Origin: Terribacillus saccharophilus
GTDB lineage: Bacteria; Bacillota; Bacilli; Bacillales; Amphibacillaceae
NCBI RefSeq assembly: GCF_002272745.1
Contig: NZ_NPBD01000007.1
Coordinates: forward strand, 868,001-932,000
Length of the DNA stretch: 64,000 bases
Direction: 5' to 3'
Below the pieces are notes generated by a model. It saw only the letters and a program-made list of their open reading frames with translations, was not told the DNA's origin and did no database searches. The position numbers and the translations under genes are program-made. Below are positions 29,810 through 39,065 of this stretch, in pieces (the stretch's first letter is position 1; each line of letters opens with the position of its first letter).

Positions 29810-30895
29810 CAGCCATTCTACGATACGTTCACTTGTCTGCCCGTCGCCATATGGATTGACTGCTTCAGCTGTGTGCTGGTGAAGTGATGTATCTGTAAGC
29901 ATAGTCTCGATGGTTTCTTTAATGCTTTGCTTATCTGTCCCTGCCAAGATTAGTGTTCCTGCTTCTACACCTTCTGTCCTTTCCGTCGAATCTCTTACTA
30001 CAATTACAGGAACATTAAAAGCTGGTGCTTCTTCCTGGATGCCTCCTGAATCTGTGACTACTAAATAGGCGTGTTTGAGAAGATGAGTAAAGGAAGCATA
30101 ATCTAAGGGGGCAATGATATGGATACGATCATGTTCCCGCATTGATTTACTGATTTGGTTACGTACATTCGGATTCGGATGTACCGGGAAGATAACTTCT
30201 ACCTCTTTATGATGATCTGTTATTTCCAGAATGGCATTATGAATTTGGGTTAAATGATGGAAATTCTCCTTTCTATGTGTAGTCAGGAGGATGAGTCTTT
30301 TATTGGATTTTACGTATTGGGAAGTTTCTGCAACGTTGGGAGGTACGTTATTGTGTATATAGAATAGAGCATCAATTACTGGATTACCGACTACATAAAT
30401 ATAACGTTCATCTATATGTTCCTTGATTAGGTTTTCTTTGTTTTGTTCAGTGGGTGCTAAATGATAAGTCGCTAGGCGGGTGACCAACTGTCGATACATT
30501 TCCTCTGGAAAAGGTGAGTACAGATTGTCTGTTCGCAAACCTGCCTCTACATGTACGACAGGAATCCGTTCGTGAAATGCTATGAACGCTCCAGTGAATG
30601 TTGTGGCGGTATCACCGACCACAAAAACAAGATCAGGCTTTTCTTTTTTCAAGATTACAGAAATGACAGGTATAGCCTCACGAACTACTAGTTCTGCGGA
30701 TTGATTGGGTTTCATCAGCTTTAGATTATAATCTGGTTTGATAGCGAACGTTTGGAGTACTTCATCTAATAAATCTGCGTGCTGCCCGGTATTGATAACA
30801 AGCGCGGCGAAATCAGGATTTTCTTTTAATTTGTTGATGATAGGAGCTAGTTTAATTCCCTCAGGCCGGGTTCCAAGTATGAAAGCTATCTTCAT
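29780..30895 (-). CDS. wecB: UDP-N-acetylglucosamine 2-epimerase (non-hydrolysing)
   Basis: A 371-residue GT-B-fold enzyme that makes UDP-ManNAc from UDP-GlcNAc for teichoic-acid linkage units or surface polysaccharide. ILGTRPEGIKLAP opens the protein, HVEAGLRT carries the catalytic region near residue 117, and VTDSGGIQEEAP near 285 binds UDP. The usual GTRPEAIK has Gly in place of Ala here. GAAAGGAGC lies before the ATG. It is 14 bases downstream of a glycosyltransferase gene on the same strand, so both may act on one surface glycan. Confidence 0.93.
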   Translation of the reverse strand: MKIAFILGTRPEGIKLAPIINKLKENPDFAALVINTGQHADLLDEVLQTFAIKPDYNLKLMKPNQSAELVVREAIPVISVILKKEKPDLVFVVGDTATTFTGAFIAFHERIPVVHVEAGLRTDNLYSPFPEEMYRQLVTRLATYHLAPTEQNKENLIKEHIDERYIYVVGNPVIDALFYIHNNVPPNVAETSQYVKSNKRLILLTTHRKENFHHLTQIHNAILEITDHHKEVEVIFPVHPNPNVRNQISKSMREHDRIHIIAPLDYASFTHLLKHAYLVVTDSGGIQEEAPAFNVPVIVVRDSTERTEGVEAGTLILAGTDKQSIKETIETMLTDTSLHQHTAEAVNPYGDGQTSERIVEWLKQYLTRHRP

Positions 30896-30909
30896 GAACT
30901 GCTCCTTTC

Positions 30910-32409
30910 TTATACTAAGTTGATTTCTTCAATGATATCTCCGTCCATTTTAAACTCCGGAAACAATTTATTCCCCCACACATGCAGCTGATGCTGTACA
31001 ACAGCTCTAAGCTGCGTATTATACAATTTTTGATTTGCTGTTATATTTTTCTCTTCATATTTTCTTTCATGGTAAAGGACAACGTCAATCCAATTCATCT
31101 TATACGCATCTGCTATACGGAGAAACAACATATAGTCGGACGCCAGCAATGCTTCGCCGTTCAATTCTGCTGGCCAACCATCTAGCTTCTCAAGGACCGA
31201 CTTTCGATACATACGCGGGCTGTGAGATGCGATCCCAGTCAAAACGTGGAACTTATCTGTATAATGGATTCCTTTGATTTCCGGGCCTTTCTGCAGACCT
31301 GATGACGGGTTATCGTACCATATTCTCTTGTTTGCATACACTAAGCCATAAGATTTATCCAGCCGTTCAAATTCGAACAGCATAGTCTCTATTGCACGCT
31401 CATCCAGCCAATCATCGCCATCCATTTCCAGTACATATTTGCCTAATACATATCCCAGTCCGACATTCAATGCCTCTGCTTTTACCCCACTTGCGATGTG
31501 GAGCGGAATGACTCGAGGATCGTTTCGGTTTGTTATTTGCTGCAGTGTATCGTCTGTGGAACCAATATCAATTGCTACTACGTGGATATTGGAATGTGTT
31601 TGCTTTAGTACACTATCCAGGCATTTGCCGATATATGCTCCATGATTGTGAGTGGTAATTAAAACTGTAACATCAGGAATTTCCTTCCGTTTCTTACGAT
31701 GGTCTAAGCTTGCCCTCATGCTCTGTAAATAAAGCCCTTGAGCACCAGTGAGGGTCGTGAGGGACAAGGCGCTGTTCACGCGATATTCCATTAAGGTATG
31801 ACGTATTAATTGGATATTCCCTTGCTCCATCAGACGAATCCAGAATTCATAGTCCGACACTACACCATAATTGGAATCATAGCCGCCCGCTTTCTTAAAT
31901 GCGGATTGACGGAAGAGGAAGGAAGCTCCAACGAAGCATATGGATAATATTTCTTCCTTGTTCCTGTTCATCAGCGTTTCCATCGTTTGCAGCCATTGTT
32001 TTTCATCTGCAAAGCGCTGCCCTTTTTCATCGATGAGCCAATAATAAGAATAGAGAAGGACAGTATCATCCGGAGCTTGCTGTATATGATTATAAAATGT
32101 AAGCAGAAAAAGCGGATCCTGCCGATTGTCAATGGAAATCCACGTTAAGTATGGACAGTCTTTTAAATAGGAAAAACCTTCATTCAAGGAATAGGCAATA
32201 CCCATGTTCTTTTTTCGATAGATGATGCGATAAGGTATAGTCAGGATGCTGGAAGCATTGAAAACTGCTTCTGTTGTTTCTTCATTTGCGCCATCTATGA
32301 CGATGATCAATTTGCAATCACGGTACACTTGTTTTTCCATTGCTCCTAAGCATTCATATATATACGTTGGTTCCTGGTTATAAACAGGCAATACAACCCC
32401 AATAGTCAT
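30910..32409 (-). CDS. Glycosyltransferase with two GT2 (GT-A) domains
   Basis: A 499-residue protein with two family-2 domains. The first begins GVVLPVYNQEPTYIYECL and has a DxD-like WISIDNR; the second begins VTVLITTHNHGAYIGKCL near residue 230, with VLEMDGDDW as its DxD and the typical AIDIGSTDDT strand. No signal peptide or membrane segment is visible, so it should work at the cytoplasmic face. Tandem GT2 proteins often build a two-residue repeat. Directly upstream of wecB; no other polysaccharide genes are nearby. AGGAGGAGAAATT precedes the ATG. Confidence 0.85.
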   Translation of the reverse strand: MTIGVVLPVYNQEPTYIYECLGAMEKQVYRDCKLIIVIDGANEETTEAVFNASSILTIPYRIIYRKKNMGIAYSLNEGFSYLKDCPYLTWISIDNRQDPLFLLTFYNHIQQAPDDTVLLYSYYWLIDEKGQRFADEKQWLQTMETLMNRNKEEILSICFVGASFLFRQSAFKKAGGYDSNYGVVSDYEFWIRLMEQGNIQLIRHTLMEYRVNSALSLTTLTGAQGLYLQSMRASLDHRKKRKEIPDVTVLITTHNHGAYIGKCLDSVLKQTHSNIHVVAIDIGSTDDTLQQITNRNDPRVIPLHIASGVKAEALNVGLGYVLGKYVLEMDGDDWLDERAIETMLFEFERLDKSYGLVYANKRIWYDNPSSGLQKGPEIKGIHYTDKFHVLTGIASHSPRMYRKSVLEKLDGWPAELNGEALLASDYMLFLRIADAYKMNWIDVVLYHERKYEEKNITANQKLYNTQLRAVVQHQLHVWGNKLFPEFKMDGDIIEEINLV

Positions 32410-32864
32410 AATTTCTCCTCCTCACATAGAAAAGTATGTAAGAATGAACGTATTCATACTTTTTATGCTGTAGAAGATATTCTTTCACAGATCTTATAGC
32501 TTTCTAAAACAGGTACATCGAGATGATCATATGAAGAGTTAAATGAAGATAAGCTAATAAAAGCAGCTTTCTGGCTCAAAATAAACTAATGTTGCTCAAA
32601 ACTGAACTGCATTTTAAAGATGGATGCTTTGAAGATATTATCTATTCCCAGTAAAAGGGGGGAGGTATCTTAACCTATATAGAAAGGTTATTTATATTGT
32701 GGCTTAGAATTATTTTGAAGGATTAAGTTCACTTTTTGATAAGAATACGGCAGATATAGAAGATGTGTAGAATTTAAAGTGATTAATATTATAGTTGGAG
32801 GGGGGAGCGACAGTTCCAGTTTCGGTACTATATAGAATATGTTCGATGAATTATATTTGTAAGA
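32410..32864. other. AT-rich gap without a recognised gene
   Basis: No reading frame here has both a plausible ribosome site and recognisable content. The segment TCTGGCTCAAA near 32570 recurs in the hairpin at 34866-34876, hinting at shared ancestry of the two gaps. GGTAGGTATC-like G-rich tracts are present but no promoter can be assigned with confidence. Confidence 0.4.
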
Positions 32865-32893
32865 AAGGCAATGCAATAAGGTAACATTGCCTT
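32865..32893 (-). terminator. Terminator of the PRD regulator gene
   Basis: AAGGCAATG (32865-32873) and CATTGCCTT (32885-32893) pair around an 11-base loop; on the minus strand the stem begins at the stop codon. The T tract is weak. Confidence 0.55.
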
Positions 32894-34805
32894 ACAACAA
32901 TTTAATGAATTCATTATATGTTTTTGCTTTGATCAGATTTTGCACAATGGATCTGTTTTCAATTATTTTTAATAGAATATCGTATAAAGACTGCAAGTCC
33001 TCCATACTTTTCTTTTTAACACAAAGTAGCCCTATAAATTGTATGGGTTTATCATTCCACATGATAGCTTTTTCCAATGTGCATACAGCTAAAAATGTTT
33101 CATTGGATTGAGGTGAGATAGGGTGAGGTATAGCTACTAGATTTTCATATGCTGTTGGAGCGACCTTTTCTCTCTCATAAACTGCATCGAGAAATGTATG
33201 ATCAACTAATCCATTTTTCACTAATTTACTGTTTAGAAATTCAAGAACTTCTTCTTTGGATGTGAAATTTTCCCTTAAAAATACTAGGTTTTCAGGAAAG
33301 TGGATTTGTGGTTTTTCCTTTTTTGTTAGGAAGTATCTCTTTATTTTTTGTAAGTCTTCCTCTCTTAAAACTGCATTAACCTCAATTACCGGAACAGCCA
33401 ATTTTTGCTGAATGGGAATAGAACTGATAATAAAATCAATATCACTTAAGTCATATTGATTCAGCTTGTAATATTCTGTTGTACCAATAACGTCAAGAGA
33501 TTGACCAAAGTAGTTATTGAGTTTATAAAAAATAAGTTTTGCTGTTCCTAACCCAGAAGCGCAGACAACTAAACACCGACTCGGACCCTTTTTCAACTTG
33601 TTTTTTTCTATAGCAGCTCCTATATGTAAGGCAATATATCCCAGTTCGTTCTCGTCTATTTTAGAATCTATGGCTACCTCAATTGCTTTACCTGCTATTA
33701 CAGCGGCTTCGTAAGATAATAGATAATTCTTTTTTATATCGTCCAACATTGGATTTCTAATATTCATTCCATATTTAAATCGGTTAATAGCCGGTTTTAA
33801 GTGTAATACTAAAGCCATTCTTAATTCATCATCTTCGTTTATCCCTAGGTTCAATTCTTGTTCTACTTGTTGAAGTGCATAGTCAACTAGTTGATTAATT
33901 TCCTCTTCTATAAGCCCTTTAACTGCCTTATTTCCATTCGAATCTGCAACTATCTTCGTTCCCAGCAAGTGAATAGCAATATAGGCGATTTCTTCCTTTG
34001 GGAATTGAACATCAAATGTATACTCAACGTCTTTTACGATCTCTCCTGCGACATTATATTCATGTTTGTCCAATATGTCATCTAGATCACTTTTAAATAT
34101 TTTCACGTAGTTATTAAATTTAATTCTATTAATAGCAATTGAAATATGAACCAACAAATTATTAAAGGCTATATCAGATAACGGAATATTGTGCATATTG
34201 ATTTTTTCTAAAAGAATTCTCTTAACTGTATTGAGGTCCTCCTCAGCCATAAATTGCTCACTCAGTAAATAATGATTGCCTTCTGCTTTTCTATTGAATA
34301 AATACTCAGACATGCAAAACCGCATTTTCAATTCATTTCCTATCAATTTTAAGCCATAGTTCGGTCGGGATTTGAGTTGAATATCATATTTGGAGAGAGA
34401 TTCCTTAACGATTCTTAAATCATTTTGGACAGTGGATTTACTAACAAATAATAAATCCGCAATCTCGTCAAGTTTTACATAATGTTCGTTCATGAGTAGA
34501 TGTTTTATTATAAAGGATACACGGTCTTCTGGCTGGCTAGGTACAGTTTGAAGTTCTAAATCTCCAGTTATAGAACGAATATATTTATAAAATTGCTTCT
34601 CATGAATAATATTAAGCTCATAACCTTTTCCCATTATAGAATCTATGATTGCTCCGTGATCATGAATAAATGAGTTTAATATTTTTACATCTTCTCGTAT
34701 GGTTCGGATACTAACTTGTATGTGATTGGCCAAATATCGTCCGCTAATTGGTGTTTCAAGAGACATTAAATGTTTAAGTATAGCTCTGCCTCTATTTGTT
34801 AACAT
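32892..34805 (-). CDS. PRD-containing transcriptional regulator (LicR/BglG-type activator)
   Basis: A 637-residue multidomain regulator: two N-terminal helix-turn-helix regions (about residues 1-60 and 85-150, ANHIQVSIRTIREDV and DLLFVSKSTVQNDL), two PTS regulation domains (about 170-395, with histidines in VHISIAINR and ALHIGAAIEK), a IIB-like domain with VVCASGLGTAKL near 420 and a C-terminal IIA-like domain with AIPHPISP near 570. This layout is that of LicR, which activates cellobiose/lichenan genes when unphosphorylated by its EII and phosphorylated by HPr. It follows the operon it probably controls, after a hairpin. Confidence 0.92.
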   Translation of the reverse strand: MLTNRGRAILKHLMSLETPISGRYLANHIQVSIRTIREDVKILNSFIHDHGAIIDSIMGKGYELNIIHEKQFYKYIRSITGDLELQTVPSQPEDRVSFIIKHLLMNEHYVKLDEIADLLFVSKSTVQNDLRIVKESLSKYDIQLKSRPNYGLKLIGNELKMRFCMSEYLFNRKAEGNHYLLSEQFMAEEDLNTVKRILLEKINMHNIPLSDIAFNNLLVHISIAINRIKFNNYVKIFKSDLDDILDKHEYNVAGEIVKDVEYTFDVQFPKEEIAYIAIHLLGTKIVADSNGNKAVKGLIEEEINQLVDYALQQVEQELNLGINEDDELRMALVLHLKPAINRFKYGMNIRNPMLDDIKKNYLLSYEAAVIAGKAIEVAIDSKIDENELGYIALHIGAAIEKNKLKKGPSRCLVVCASGLGTAKLIFYKLNNYFGQSLDVIGTTEYYKLNQYDLSDIDFIISSIPIQQKLAVPVIEVNAVLREEDLQKIKRYFLTKKEKPQIHFPENLVFLRENFTSKEEVLEFLNSKLVKNGLVDHTFLDAVYEREKVAPTAYENLVAIPHPISPQSNETFLAVCTLEKAIMWNDKPIQFIGLLCVKKKSMEDLQSLYDILLKIIENRSIVQNLIKAKTYNEFIKLL

Positions 34806-34834
34806 TTTGTTATCACCACTCCTACATATTAAAA

Positions 34835-34848
34835 AGGAAGCGCTTTCT
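34835..34848. promoter_or_regulatory. cre-like site before the PRD regulator
   Basis: AGGAAGCGCTTTCT contains the cre core AAGCGCTT but misses three flanking consensus positions. It is 30 bases upstream of the regulator start. Confidence 0.35.
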
Positions 34849-34860
34849 ATATTGTGCTAG

Positions 34861-34890
34861 AAAGGTTCTGGCTCAAACTGAACCAGAACC
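34861..34890 (-). terminator. Hairpin between the second bglA-like gene and the regulator
   Basis: GGTTCTGG (34864-34871) pairs with CCAGAACC (34883-34890); TTT follows on the minus strand. It may separate or attenuate the regulator from the rest of the operon. Confidence 0.6.
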
Positions 34891-34936
34891 GATTGATAGT
34901 ATTATATCACAACGATATGACGCTATTTTGTCTTGG

Positions 34937-36325
34937 TTAAAATCCATTATTTCGCGAAACTTCGGTAAACCATTGAGCACTCTTCTTTAAAGAGCGTTCC
35001 TTTGTTTCAATATTTACAGAAATAAACCCATAACGATTTTTGTAAGCATTCATCCAAGACCAATTGTCCATGAAAGTCCATAGATGGTATCCCTTAACAT
35101 TACAGCCTGCTTCAATAGCTTTATGCAGCCATTTTAGATGTTCACGAATAAATTCAATCCGATAATCATCTTTAATTTGCTCATTTTGCATAAATCTTTC
35201 TTCGTCTTCAACACCCATACCATTTTCGGAAATAAAGGATTCAATGTTTCCGTAGCTGTTTTTTAAGTTAATCAATATATCGAATATACCTTTTTCGTAA
35301 ATTTCCCAACCGCGGTATTTATTCATTTTTCTGCCAGGCATTTCGTATCTATCAAAAAACCATTCTGGCATAAGTGGGCTTTCTGGATTGACAGCATATT
35401 CTTTTGCTTTTACACGACGGGGTTGATAATAATTCACGCCAAGAATATCCACTGTATTATTTTTTATTAAATCTAAATCCTCATCAAGTATAAGCGGAAG
35501 CTCGCTATATTCCTTGATAATTTCAATTAATTCTTGTGGATATTTTCCAAGTACTGCCGGATCCAGGAAACAGCGATTAAAGAATAAATCTGCAATTCTA
35601 GCGGCTTTTAAATCCGCGGGATGGTCACTTCTTGGATAGGACGGTGTTAAATTAAGAATGATACCTATTTTACCATCTTTAAATTGATGGGAATGATAGA
35701 CTTCAACTGCTTTTGCGCTCGCAACAACAGTGTTGTATGCCACTTGTGTTGCTCTTTTGAAATCAACTATATTTGGATAATGTATATTATATAGATAACC
35801 TGCTTCGACTGGAACAATAGGTTCATTAAAAGTGAACCACTTTTTAACTCGATCACCGAATAAGTCAAAGCATATTTTCGCATAGTCTTTATATGCTTCA
35901 ACAACTTCTCGGCTTTCCCAGCCACCTACATTTTGCAAATCAAGCGGCATATCGAAATGATAGAGATTTACGAATGGCTCTATACCATTATCAATCAAGT
36001 TATCAATTACAGCATTGTAGAAGGTTACAGCTTTTTGGTTAACTTCTCCGCGGCCTGCTGGAATTAATCGTGACCACGATATGGAAATACGGAATGAATT
36101 ATGGCCAATTTCCTTCATCAAATGGATGTCTTCTTTATAATGATGGTAAAAATCTGATGTAGATTCAGGACCGACATTATTAAAAAAGCGGTTTGATTCT
36201 AATTCATACCAATGATCCCAGATGTTTTTACCTTTTCCGTCTTTATTTGCAGCACCTTCAATTTGTGTAGCAGAAGTAGCGCTGCCCCACCAAAAGCCTT
36301 CGGGGAATTTATAGGATAATTCCAT
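34937..36325 (-). CDS. 6-phospho-beta-glucosidase (GH1)
   Basis: A 462-residue family GH1 enzyme that hydrolyses phosphorylated cellobiose or aryl-beta-glucosides after PTS uptake. The family start FPEGFWWGSATSATQIEGA, the acid/base glutamate in FTFNEPIVP near residue 171 and the nucleophile glutamate in FISENGMG near 366 are intact. GGAGGTTTTATAA precedes the ATG. It is the last enzyme gene of the operon and a paralogue of the product of 37620-39065, so the two may split substrates. Confidence 0.92.
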   Translation of the reverse strand: MELSYKFPEGFWWGSATSATQIEGAANKDGKGKNIWDHWYELESNRFFNNVGPESTSDFYHHYKEDIHLMKEIGHNSFRISISWSRLIPAGRGEVNQKAVTFYNAVIDNLIDNGIEPFVNLYHFDMPLDLQNVGGWESREVVEAYKDYAKICFDLFGDRVKKWFTFNEPIVPVEAGYLYNIHYPNIVDFKRATQVAYNTVVASAKAVEVYHSHQFKDGKIGIILNLTPSYPRSDHPADLKAARIADLFFNRCFLDPAVLGKYPQELIEIIKEYSELPLILDEDLDLIKNNTVDILGVNYYQPRRVKAKEYAVNPESPLMPEWFFDRYEMPGRKMNKYRGWEIYEKGIFDILINLKNSYGNIESFISENGMGVEDEERFMQNEQIKDDYRIEFIREHLKWLHKAIEAGCNVKGYHLWTFMDNWSWMNAYKNRYGFISVNIETKERSLKKSAQWFTEVSRNNGF

Positions 36326-36351
36326 TTATAAAACCTCCATCTATTGAGCTG

Positions 36352-36657
36352 CTATTTAAAACGATAAAGTTCAATAAACTCTACTGCCAGGTCTCGAACG
36401 GTCATTGCTGTCATTAGATGGTCTTGAGAATGAATCAGCAATACACTAATAATGTTTCCATTACCGTTTGCTTCTTCTTGTAACAGTTTTGTTTGAACAC
36501 TGTGAGCTTTACTTAATTCTTCACCAGCTTCTTTAATCAATTCATCTGCACGTTCAAAATTCCCTTGTTTTGCTTCCTGTATTGCTTCCATTGCATTTGC
36601 TTTGCCGTTTCCTGCATAAAGAATGATTTGAAATGATATTTCTTCCATCGTTTCCAA
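36352..36657 (-). CDS. PTS lactose/cellobiose-type IIA protein
   Basis: A 101-residue helical phosphocarrier. EEISFQIILYAGNGKA opens the family fold and the phospho-histidine is in LLIHSQDHLMTAM near residue 80. The start is taken as the TTG at 36657 because GGAGG lies eight bases upstream; a frame extension to 36672 would overlap the ribosome site itself, and the ATG three codons later is too far. Receives phosphate from HPr and passes it to the IIB encoded at 40381-40692. Confidence 0.92.
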   Translation of the reverse strand: METMEEISFQIILYAGNGKANAMEAIQEAKQGNFERADELIKEAGEELSKAHSVQTKLLQEEANGNGNIISVLLIHSQDHLMTAMTVRDLAVEFIELYRFK

Positions 36658-36680
36658 TTTAATAACCTCCAATATAAGAC

Positions 36681-37583
36681 TTATCTACGTTGCATTTTTA
36701 TTTCATTAGACTTTAAATAGCCATATACAGCGCCTAACAAATTTGCATGTTGAGCGAATTTACATGTAGCAATACTAGGTTTGATTTTAGCTAAGTCGAT
36801 TTTCCCGATGATAAGATCGAGCTTTTGATTGATTTTTTCAATTAAATCTGCTCTTTGACTGATACCGCCGCCAATTAAAATCACTTCAGGATCATAAATG
36901 TATTGCAAATTGTAAATACCGACTGCTAAAAGGTGGAAGAAATCCTCAACAATTTTGGTGACCTCAACATCACCCGATTCGGCTAATTCAAATACTTGTT
37001 CACCAGATAGAGTGTTTGAATCAATCTGTTTTAAAGCAGCAACTTTCTTTACTAATGCTTTGGTGGAAGCTAGTCTGCTCCAGACATCATCACTATTGGA
37101 GATGTTGTGGTTAAGCAGCATATAGCCAAATTCGCCACCATGTAAATTGGCTCCTTTATGTAAACTGCCATTCTTAAAAATAGCCCCGCCAATCCCAGTA
37201 CCAATAACCATTACTAAAACATCGTTCTTTCCTTTGCCGTTTCCATCCCAAATCTCAGCATAGCCTGCACAATTTGCATCATTCTCGAGATATACATGCA
37301 AGCCTGTTGTTTCTCCAATTAGCTGTTTCATATTGGGGCCGTGGATGTAAGGAACAGCGCTGGATCCGTAAATAATTCCATCATCAGAAACAGCGCCAGG
37401 ACAACTTACAGCTATGCCCGAAATAGTACTTAAAGATTGACTTAAATCCTTGATAAGATCTAATAGTGATTGGAGGGTCTCAGGTGTTTTAACTTTATTT
37501 AAACGAGTGACTACAGCGTTTTCTGAAACTACTCCGTATTTAACAAATGTTCCACCTATATCAATTGCCAAAAAGTTCTTCAT
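36681..37583 (-). CDS. ROK-family sugar kinase
   Basis: A 300-residue ROK protein with the ATP motif AIDIGGTFVKYG at residues 4-15 and a second glycine-rich site in VMVIGTGIGGAIF near 130. It has no helix-turn-helix, so it is a kinase rather than a NagC/XylR-type repressor. The zinc-binding CxCGxxGC motif of most ROK proteins is absent; the corresponding stretch after GGEFGYML has no cysteines. The start at 37583 was chosen for the AAGAAGGA ahead of it. In this operon it could phosphorylate free glucose or a beta-glucoside. Confidence 0.85.
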   Translation of the reverse strand: MKNFLAIDIGGTFVKYGVVSENAVVTRLNKVKTPETLQSLLDLIKDLSQSLSTISGIAVSCPGAVSDDGIIYGSSAVPYIHGPNMKQLIGETTGLHVYLENDANCAGYAEIWDGNGKGKNDVLVMVIGTGIGGAIFKNGSLHKGANLHGGEFGYMLLNHNISNSDDVWSRLASTKALVKKVAALKQIDSNTLSGEQVFELAESGDVEVTKIVEDFFHLLAVGIYNLQYIYDPEVILIGGGISQRADLIEKINQKLDLIIGKIDLAKIKPSIATCKFAQHANLLGAVYGYLKSNEIKMQRR

Positions 37584-37619
37584 ATCATTTTCCTTCTTTG
37601 CATTGAGTCTGACCGTCAC

Positions 37620-39065
37620 TTATTTATATTCTTCTTCTAAAACTTCAAGCTGTCTTGATTTGATCAGTTCTTTATACCAATAACCTGATTTTTTTAGACT
37701 ACGGTTACGGTTTTCATTTAAATTGATTTCTACTAGACCATACCGATTTTTAAATGCATTCATTGGTGAAACATTATCTGTAAATGCCCAAAGCATATAA
37801 CCTGTGCAGTTTGACCCCTCATCTACGGCTTTTAATAACCATTGTAAATGTTCACTTATAAACTCAATACGATAATCATCTTGAATTATGTTATCCTCGT
37901 TTTTAAAGCGATGTTCATTTTCAACACCCATACCATTTTCAGCAATGAACCATTCAATGTTGCCATATTCCTCTTTCATTCGAAGTGCAATATCATACAT
38001 TATTTGAGGATAAATCTCCCAACCGCGGTAGGGGTTCATTTTTTTCCCTGTTAATTCATGTTTGTCATAATAATATTCCGGATGGAAAGGTGTATCCTCG
38101 TTCCATGCAGCAGTTCTTGCTTTCACACGGTGAGGGAAATAAAGGTTTAAACCAACGTAGTCTACAGTGTTTTCTTTAATAAGTCTTAATTCCTCTTCCG
38201 TAGAATCAAATGTTATGTCATGTTTCTCCATTAGTTCAAATAATTCTGGTGGGAATTCTCCCTTGATAGAAGGATCTAAAAATACACGATTAAAGAATAA
38301 ATCATAGATGCGTGCAGCTTTTTGATCATGTTCTGCAGAAGATCTTGCATATGTTACTTCGGGATTTATGATATTACCAATCTTTGCACCAAATTTCTCT
38401 TTTAACTGCATTTGTTTAAATAGCTTTACAACTTTTGCTGTAGCTAAAGATTTGTTGTAATTCCATTGCATCCATTTTTTTGTATTTTGCTCAAAGGGCC
38501 AACGAATGGCATCTAAATGAACGCGAGTCTGTACAACTATTGGTTCATTGAATGTAAACCAATGTTTTACCTGGCTGCCATATCGGTGGAGAACCTTTTC
38601 TGCATATTTTTCAAATAATTCCACAACATGTTTCGAACCCCAGCCACCGTATTTTTCAAACAGAACAGCTGGCAGTTCATAATGTTCGAGGCAAATCATC
38701 GGTTCAATGCCGTTGTTAAGTAATTCATCAATTACGTTTTCATAATAAGCTGCATATTCTTCATCAACTACGGCATTTTCGTAATCTACTAAAAATCTGG
38801 CCCAGTTTATAGAAGTTCGATAATGTGTAAGTCCAATTTGTTTCATCATTTGAATATCTTCTTTGTAACGGTTATAAAAATCTGTTGCTACAGCAGGGCC
38901 ATAGCCATTATGCCAGACATTTTTATTGTTTTTATACCAAAGGTCTAAATAGGAGTCTTGAAAATCTTTTTTACCGGACCAACCTTCCGTTTGCCAGGCA
39001 GAAGAAGCGGCACCAATAATGAAGTTATCTGGTACTTTGATTACTTTGTTAGACAATTTTATCAT
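37620..39065 (-). CDS. 6-phospho-beta-glucosidase (GH1), second copy
   Basis: A 481-residue GH1 enzyme. The acid/base glutamate is in FTFNEPIVV near residue 173 and the nucleophile in FIAENGMG near 378. The N-terminal block is VPDNFIIGAASSAWQTEG, which differs from the other GH1 in the operon. The start overlaps the IIC gene by 17 bases, implying translational coupling, though AAGGA lies rather close to the ATG. Confidence 0.9.
   Translation of the reverse strand: MIKLSNKVIKVPDNFIIGAASSAWQTEGWSGKKDFQDSYLDLWYKNNKNVWHNGYGPAVATDFYNRYKEDIQMMKQIGLTHYRTSINWARFLVDYENAVVDEEYAAYYENVIDELLNNGIEPMICLEHYELPAVLFEKYGGWGSKHVVELFEKYAEKVLHRYGSQVKHWFTFNEPIVVQTRVHLDAIRWPFEQNTKKWMQWNYNKSLATAKVVKLFKQMQLKEKFGAKIGNIINPEVTYARSSAEHDQKAARIYDLFFNRVFLDPSIKGEFPPELFELMEKHDITFDSTEEELRLIKENTVDYVGLNLYFPHRVKARTAAWNEDTPFHPEYYYDKHELTGKKMNPYRGWEIYPQIMYDIALRMKEEYGNIEWFIAENGMGVENEHRFKNEDNIIQDDYRIEFISEHLQWLLKAVDEGSNCTGYMLWAFTDNVSPMNAFKNRYGLVEINLNENRNRSLKKSGYWYKELIKSRQLEVLEEEYK

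Noticed and set aside
30910..32409. A defence or toxin role for the large double-domain protein
   Set aside because: Both halves are ordinary GT2 glycosyltransferase domains with DxD motifs.
32688..32876. A 62-codon minus-strand frame in the gap after the PRD regulator
   Set aside because: No recognisable protein features or ribosome site, and it overlaps the regulator's terminator.
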